Notes under the pieces: model-generated | Database searches by the model: none | What the model saw: the letters and a program-made list of their open reading frames with translations, nothing else | What the model was told of the DNA's origin: nothing | Virus record (IMG/VR): IMGVR_UViG_3300032731_001452 | Span: 1-64,000 of that record | Direction: 5' to 3' (one strand) | From: a virus | DNA length: 64,000 nt | Program-made: the position numbers and the translations under genes | Shown here: in pieces, positions 59,921 through 64,000 of the stretch | Numbering within the stretch: position 1 is the first letter of the stretch | How the letters are laid out: each line of letters starts with the position of its first letter

Positions 59921-60370
59921 TTAAGATTCGACTAAAACGAATTTGTTGCCGCGGTTGAATGGGAGTAGATCATTAAGCCTCAAAACCTCAAAAGAGGAAC
60001 ACTCGAGTCTTATCTGATATCCAGCGTTTTCATCTAATCCCCAGTGCATGGTTGCGTAGTACATAGCGTCAAAGACCGTCGTTTCATCATCTACTTTGTA
60101 CTGAAAGAGTTGATCGCTAAGTTGACGACGAATCAAAACGTGACGTTCCGACGTTACGCTTCGAGCGTTAGACAGCTTTTTTACCTTCATAACCGCTAAG
60201 GCTGCCTCGCAAATCGCTAAATTCAACTCAGGATCTAGTAATGACGTCGAATCCTGAAGAACGTCGCGTACGATTCCGAAGGCATCTTCTGTTAACTGAT
60301 CTACGCGTTTATGAATATCGTTCATTTTCAGTCCAATGCGTTTCGAAATGTGGAATCCAAACAACTTCAC
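59921..60370 (-). CDS. Hypothetical protein
   Basis: 149 aa; an internal ATG at 60325 (MNDIHKRVDQL) may be the true start since the first part overlaps the upstream gene by 62 nt. Helical with a beta C-terminus. No family recognised. Confidence 0.65.
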   Translation of the reverse strand: MKLFGFHISKRIGLKMNDIHKRVDQLTEDAFGIVRDVLQDSTSLLDPELNLAICEAALAVMKVKKLSNARSVTSERHVLIRRQLSDQLFQYKVDDETTVFDAMYYATMHWGLDENAGYQIRLECSSFEVLRLNDLLPFNRGNKFVLVES

Positions 60371-60854
60371 GTTTACGAAGGTACTCCATGGTTTCCAGTG
60401 AACGAACCGCTCGACTCAACCGCTCAATCTTTTCTCGTTGCGGCGTCACAACTCGTTCAAGACGTAATAGCTCTTCCGCTACCAGCTGCGCACGCTTAAA
60501 CCATTCCTCAGTCGCGCGAAGAGCTAGGTAAACCACGTGATGGTCGAGTACAAGCGGTTTTCGATGCCCTTCCCGATGATGTACCGAGGAGCTAACCGGC
60601 AAAATACTGAGTTTACGAGCCGCTTCATCGCTAGCTAAACACCGCGCGATCTCTCTGATGTATCGAATCCCTCGCGAATCATGAACGATGAGGTCTGCGC
60701 CTTGGACAAGGGCGCCCGCGGCTGCCGCTGTCGTGTGACCCACAGCTGAAGGCGCTGTATGCAAAAGATGCAGAAGATCAACAGCTGGATGTGGAAAAGG
60801 AGTTGACGCAAACCGAACGGCGTCATCGCGAATCGTGGGTTTACAACCGTCCAT
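60309..60854 (-). CDS. Hypothetical protein
   Basis: 181 aa. His/Ala-rich N-terminus (HTAPSAVGHTTAAAAGAL), then AEEWFKRAQ-like helices (ALRATEEWFKRAQLVAEELL) and a basic end. ATG 60854 is 2 nt after the previous stop. No family recognised. Confidence 0.65.
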   Translation of the reverse strand: MDGCKPTIRDDAVRFASTPFPHPAVDLLHLLHTAPSAVGHTTAAAAGALVQGADLIVHDSRGIRYIREIARCLASDEAARKLSILPVSSSVHHREGHRKPLVLDHHVVYLALRATEEWFKRAQLVAEELLRLERVVTPQREKIERLSRAVRSLETMEYLRKREVVWIPHFETHWTENERYS

Positions 60855-60856
60855 GA

Positions 60857-61138
60857 TTACAAGACAGGGCGGATCTCTTCCGCCAACTTACGCTTGTTCA
60901 TCTTACCGCGACCCACGACCTTTTGCTTCTTCGCGAATTCAAGGAGAGCGTTACGATCGTAAGCTTCGCAGAGTTCGTCAACCGTCATGGGGCGCTGATC
61001 TTCAAGGTTCGCGTCAATCGCTGCTTGCTTAGCCGCCTCTTCGCTTTTCAACCACCCGTTTTCACGGGCGCGGCGCCTTCCCAGCCTCATCGACAGCATA
61101 TCACCATCAACCATTTTGTAATAACGATGCATCTTCAT
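60857..61138 (-). CDS. Small basic protein with SAP/Rho-N-like end
   Basis: 93 aa. The C-terminal half (LLEFAKKQKVVGRGKMNKRK then LAEEI) has the helix-extended loop-helix look of SAP or Rho-N-terminal motifs that touch nucleic acid. Site CTGGAGAAAACAA. Assignment tentative. Confidence 0.65.
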   Translation of the reverse strand: MKMHRYYKMVDGDMLSMRLGRRRARENGWLKSEEAAKQAAIDANLEDQRPMTVDELCEAYDRNALLEFAKKQKVVGRGKMNKRKLAEEIRPVL

Positions 61139-61186
61139 TTGTTTTCTCCAGGTTTAGCTAACTTGTACCACGGTTAGATGATTAAA

Positions 61187-61501
61187 TCAACCGTTTATTG
61201 AGATAGCGTGCGCGGCGGCCTTAGTGAAGAATACAGCTTCATCTTCACGCTTCAATCCACGAAACAATCCGAGTTGCATCTCCAACGCTGTATCCAGGTC
61301 GAGATCATACTCCTTCATTGTTGAATCCAAGAGTTGGATTTGAGGGTCGAGCTTCTGAAACATAACCTCACCAAACGTCTTGGTGGGCTCAACCTCTACT
61401 GATCCGCTCGTTGCTTGACGCATCAACTCTAGAATTAAATCGTTGTAACACTGTATTGGCAACATTCCTTTAATTTGTTTGAGCCGCTCTTGTTCGTTCA
61501 T
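61187..61501 (-). CDS. Hypothetical protein
   Basis: 104 aa, helical and acidic. Its ATG overlaps the stop of the upstream gene by 4 nt. No family recognised. Confidence 0.65.
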   Translation of the reverse strand: MNEQERLKQIKGMLPIQCYNDLILELMRQATSGSVEVEPTKTFGEVMFQKLDPQIQLLDSTMKEYDLDLDTALEMQLGLFRGLKREDEAVFFTKAAAHAISING

Positions 61502-61719
61502 GTTGTTGTTTCCGTTTCGAGAAAAGCTACAACAGAAAACGTTTCGCCGCCTTCGATTTCACCCTCTACAATCGTACCGTTGCACCGAACAATCAAGTTA
61601 GCTTCGGGTGGGATACCAGCATCTTGTAAGACCTGAAGACGATAAATACCGATCAACTCAGCCAACGAAACGGTTTTTCGCCACGTTCGTTTTCTAATGT
61701 TGACTTCGTCACATCTCAT
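61498..61719 (-). CDS. Hypothetical small beta-grasp-like protein
   Basis: 73 aa. KTVSLAELIGIYRLQVLQDA then NLIVRCNGTIVEGEIEGGET has a ThiS-like strand-helix-strand order, but no C-terminal Gly-Gly. Weak evidence. Confidence 0.6.
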   Translation of the reverse strand: MRCDEVNIRKRTWRKTVSLAELIGIYRLQVLQDAGIPPEANLIVRCNGTIVEGEIEGGETFSVVAFLETETTT

Positions 61720-61727
61720 CGTTTGAT

Positions 61728-62282
61728 CTACTCGCTCTTGATAACGACGGAAGGCTTGGCACCAGGCTGTGGCGACACGAGATTCTTCTCATAGTCCACG
61801 AAGACGGGGAACGGGTAAGTGGTCACCTTGCTCTCGACGTAGACTGGCGTGACTGCGCCGTCGTAGACGCACCGAACCCACGTGGCGATCGAATTTTTGG
61901 AGGAGTACAAACCGTTAGGCTCAGCCTGCTCGATAACAACCGGCCCTGTTTCACGCACCAACGGATTCGTCAGGCTCGTATCGTACGGAATGGGGTAGGC
62001 GATACTCGGACAGTCGAATTCGACGATACCGGTATCACTCCGTACGACCGTCCAGGTCGACACGTTCTTGTTGCGGGCTTCGTAGAGCTGGATAGCGGCG
62101 TCCCGCTCGGTGCTGTAATCAAACCGAGGAACGGGTTGCGCGATCAGCATCTGCTCCATGGTCGTGTTGGTCTGACGACGCTCCTGATCGGCCGCGCTGT
62201 CGCAGTCGCTGTTTCCCATCGTGAAAACGATGATTGCGACGAGGCCTACAAAAGCCAACAGGGTTCGGATGGTGTACTTCAT
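61728..62282 (-). CDS. Exported or membrane-anchored hypothetical protein
   Basis: 184 aa. N-terminal signal-like segment (LLAFVGLVAIIVFTMG) followed by NSDCDSA; the Cys is not in a standard lipobox. Mature part is mostly beta with PYDTSLTNPLVRETGPV. Site TAAGGAGAACAAGACC. Paired with the next membrane protein; together they could span the envelope. Confidence 0.7.
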   Translation of the reverse strand: MKYTIRTLLAFVGLVAIIVFTMGNSDCDSAADQERRQTNTTMEQMLIAQPVPRFDYSTERDAAIQLYEARNKNVSTWTVVRSDTGIVEFDCPSIAYPIPYDTSLTNPLVRETGPVVIEQAEPNGLYSSKNSIATWVRCVYDGAVTPVYVESKVTTYPFPVFVDYEKNLVSPQPGAKPSVVIKSE

Positions 62283-62295
62283 GGTCTTGTTCTCC

Positions 62296-62694
62296 TTAGT
62301 GGTTGTTGATGAAGGTTTCTACAGATTCGGGCAGAGCGCCTTTGGGTACACGCTGAGCTTCGGTCTTGATGCGGGTCTCGAGGGCGTCACGCTGTGCCCG
62401 CTGGCCCGCGATGACAACATCGTACTGGCCGGCGTCATTGTCGGCCTGGTACTTGGCGATCTCAACGTCCAGATCGTGGTACTCGGTGACCAACTGCAGC
62501 AGCTGCGTCTCCTTGCTCTCCACGTACTGGTGACTCTCTTTGAAGGCTGCGCGTTCGAAGCCAAGGAAAGCGGGCTTGACGGATAAAATCAACAGCATGA
62601 ACAGGATCACGCACGCGGCAAAAATACCGGTGTAGATGAGGGTCTTCTTCGCCAGCCATCCGTCACTCGGGAGTTCGTCTTTCCAGTCATTCAT
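62296..62694 (-). CDS. Membrane protein with coiled-coil exterior
   Basis: 132 aa. One membrane helix (IYTGIFAACVILFMLLILSV, residues about 20-40) then a long charged helix. Site AAAAGGTAAAGACG. An inner-membrane partner role, for example a spanin-like or envelope-tether function, is possible but unproven. Confidence 0.7.
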   Translation of the reverse strand: MNDWKDELPSDGWLAKKTLIYTGIFAACVILFMLLILSVKPAFLGFERAAFKESHQYVESKETQLLQLVTEYHDLDVEIAKYQADNDAGQYDVVIAGQRAQRDALETRIKTEAQRVPKGALPESVETFINNH

Positions 62695-62711
62695 CGTCTT
62701 TACCTTTTCTG

Positions 62712-62734
62712 AAAGTTTGCACGGTGCAAACTTT
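62712..62734 (-). terminator. Dispersed hairpin repeat, variant copy 6
   Basis: Stem AAAGTTTGCA with its complement, loop CGG instead of GGCTT. Starts within 2 nt of the stop codon of the 62736 gene. Confidence 0.6.
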
Positions 62735-62735
62735 T

Positions 62736-62843
62736 TTACTCACCAAAACATCCCCACATTTTCGCAAACCAAAGAAGCCAAACGGCAATCGCCGGCCCCA
62801 TAATGATAGCGGTCCCCACCCACTTCCGTATATCGGTTACCAC
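62736..62843 (-). CDS. 35-aa single-span membrane protein
   Basis: GTG 62843 shares its G with the upstream TAG stop (TAGTG). Membrane segment GTAIIMGPAIAVWLLWFAKM. Followed at once by a hairpin terminator. A small membrane effector or spacer protein; function unknown. Confidence 0.55.
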   Translation of the reverse strand: MVTDIRKWVGTAIIMGPAIAVWLLWFAKMWGCFGE

Positions 62844-63991
62844 TATTCCGGCTTGTAGAATCGAATCGCGTACGTCCCGACGGGAATGTGTACATCCACG
62901 CCAGGCGACACGTCATCGAACTCGACGGTTTTCGGAATCACGCTCACCTTCGGTTCCTCTTTCGGAACCGTACCGCCGAAGTACTCTTCAATTTGCAATG
63001 GAACGGGTACGCCAAGCGCGCGAAGTTGTTCCGCCGCCTTGAACATCTCGACGTCCTTATCGGTGAGGCCGCTCACGAAGGCAATCTTGACGTCGGTAGA
63101 GACCGAGCTTGGCTTCGTCGCTCCTTCCGTTACCATCCGAGCCCGCGGCTTCAGGGGTTTAGGCGGAGCGGCAATAGGCGCGGTTTCTTCTTGGCGCTCA
63201 CGCGTCTCCTTCTTCCACCGTGCGGTCGTTCGTAAAATCGCCTCCAAACTCGCGTCTTTCAGATATTCTGCCGTTCCTTCTTCCAACTTATGAGCCCACT
63301 TAGCCGCTCTGCCGATATGATTCCCGGTTTCACGATCCATATCCGAATAATTGATGACACCAACAGCCTTAGCCGCCGCGAAGTATGCCGTAAGGACTTG
63401 TCGTGTTTTTTGTATCACCTTCTTGCTAACTACCTGCTTACGCCGCGGCTTCTTCTTCCGCTTCGGCGGGGTAGGTGATTTCTCCTCTAGTTTTTTCGAC
63501 GCTTTCGGCCACACGTCCTCCATTTTGGCGTCCATCTTTTTCCTCAATTCTTTGTTTTGTGTTTTTAAACGTCGCGACGCTATCCCACGACCAAAGATTG
63601 CCTTCGCGGCTTTTTGGATCTCAACGATTGTTGGGACTTTACCCTTCTTACTAGCAGCGTCTTGAGTCCAACGGTTTAACCACTGATGCTGAATTGCATG
63701 GAGCGCCTTCAAGCGTTCATAAGGCTCGCCGTACGGCGCGCACTTTGCGCCATCTTCAAACCACGCCTTCTGGATTTTACGAGCTTCTACGCGAACGAGA
63801 TTCTTGACGTCGAAAACCGATTTCCCTTCATCGCCACAAAGACCCGTAACGCGTTCGATCAACACGTCTGGTTGCAAGACGAGTTCCGGTCGTTCTTCGA
63901 GAATGAGAAGCGTCGCGTCGGTCACCTGTTGAATCGCAGACTTCTGCGCATCGCCATTGGCCTTCACAGCTGCGCGGTTAGCCACCGCCAA
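62843..63991 (-). CDS. Large basic hypothetical protein (start may lie beyond window)
   Basis: 382 aa from GTG 63991 (AAGGG before it); the frame stays open to the right edge. Lys/Arg-rich middle (PPKRKKKPRRKQVVSKKV) and an acidic, beta C-terminus (VDVHIPVGTYAIRFYKPE). Nucleic-acid binding is plausible. No family recognised. Confidence 0.7.
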   Translation of the reverse strand: MAVANRAAVKANGDAQKSAIQQVTDATLLILEERPELVLQPDVLIERVTGLCGDEGKSVFDVKNLVRVEARKIQKAWFEDGAKCAPYGEPYERLKALHAIQHQWLNRWTQDAASKKGKVPTIVEIQKAAKAIFGRGIASRRLKTQNKELRKKMDAKMEDVWPKASKKLEEKSPTPPKRKKKPRRKQVVSKKVIQKTRQVLTAYFAAAKAVGVINYSDMDRETGNHIGRAAKWAHKLEEGTAEYLKDASLEAILRTTARWKKETRERQEETAPIAAPPKPLKPRARMVTEGATKPSSVSTDVKIAFVSGLTDKDVEMFKAAEQLRALGVPVPLQIEEYFGGTVPKEEPKVSVIPKTVEFDDVSPGVDVHIPVGTYAIRFYKPE

Positions 63992-64000
63992 CCCTTTGGC

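Noticed and set aside
1-64000. CRISPR array, insertion sequence or integrase with attachment site
   Set aside because: No direct-repeat/spacer array, transposase or integrase motif was seen; the tRNA genes show no flanking duplicate.

Overview
The window is a piece of a large tailed-phage genome with myovirus morphology. It encodes a contractile tail sheath, a gp19-type tube, a TP901-type tape measure, an HK97-fold capsid, a portal, a prohead protease and both terminase subunits. There are no rRNA genes and no ribosomal-protein or core-metabolism genes. The host cannot be named from sequence alone. The phage is self-reliant: it carries RecA, RecQ, a DnaB-type helicase with loader, Dam, tRNAs, a tmRNA and large structured RNAs, which suggests a genome well above 64 kb.

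Layout. 1-22.2 kb (minus): the virion module, read from the CPBP protease at 22.2 kb down to the tape measure that runs off the left edge. In transcription order it holds small conserved genes, a DnaQ exonuclease, the portal, a His-x-His protein, a protease/scaffold fusion, the major capsid protein, neck proteins, sheath, tube, chaperones and tape measure. 22.3-28.3 kb (plus): terminase small and large subunits, DnaC-like loader, DnaB-like helicase, Dam and an unusual NrdR-zinc/DnaA-domain-IV protein. 28.6-29.3 kb (plus): a strongly expressed surface-type protein closed by a clear terminator. 29.4-39.2 kb (minus): fibre, LamG and beta-helix adhesion genes, interrupted by a plus-strand sulfotransferase. 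39.4-42.1 kb (minus): a two-gene operon with a DUF2135-like protein and a 19-codon leader. 42.1-47.9 kb (minus): recA and recQ, each split by an intein at the same P-loop position. 48-64 kb (mostly minus): small accessory genes, two zinc metalloproteases (metzincin-like and M16), an HNH endonuclease and seven minus-strand tRNAs, plus one odd plus-strand tRNA.

The most unusual stretch is 54.1-56.0 kb. It is almost protein-free and holds a 342-nt tmRNA flanked by two heavily structured, unidentified RNAs of about 0.37 and 0.93 kb. The longer one resembles in size and context the giant ornate phage RNAs (GOLLD/ROOL class).

Regulation visible in the sequence: a 25-bp hairpin repeated six times with the same loop orientation, usually right after stop codons, so probably a dispersed terminator; a recurring -10 element GCTAYNAT at operon heads; and four cases where the -10 hexamer lies exactly 6 nt before an ATG, suggesting leaderless transcripts. 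Coding starts given here were often moved to internal ATG/GTG codons when these matched a ribosome binding site or a 1-4 nt overlap with the previous stop.
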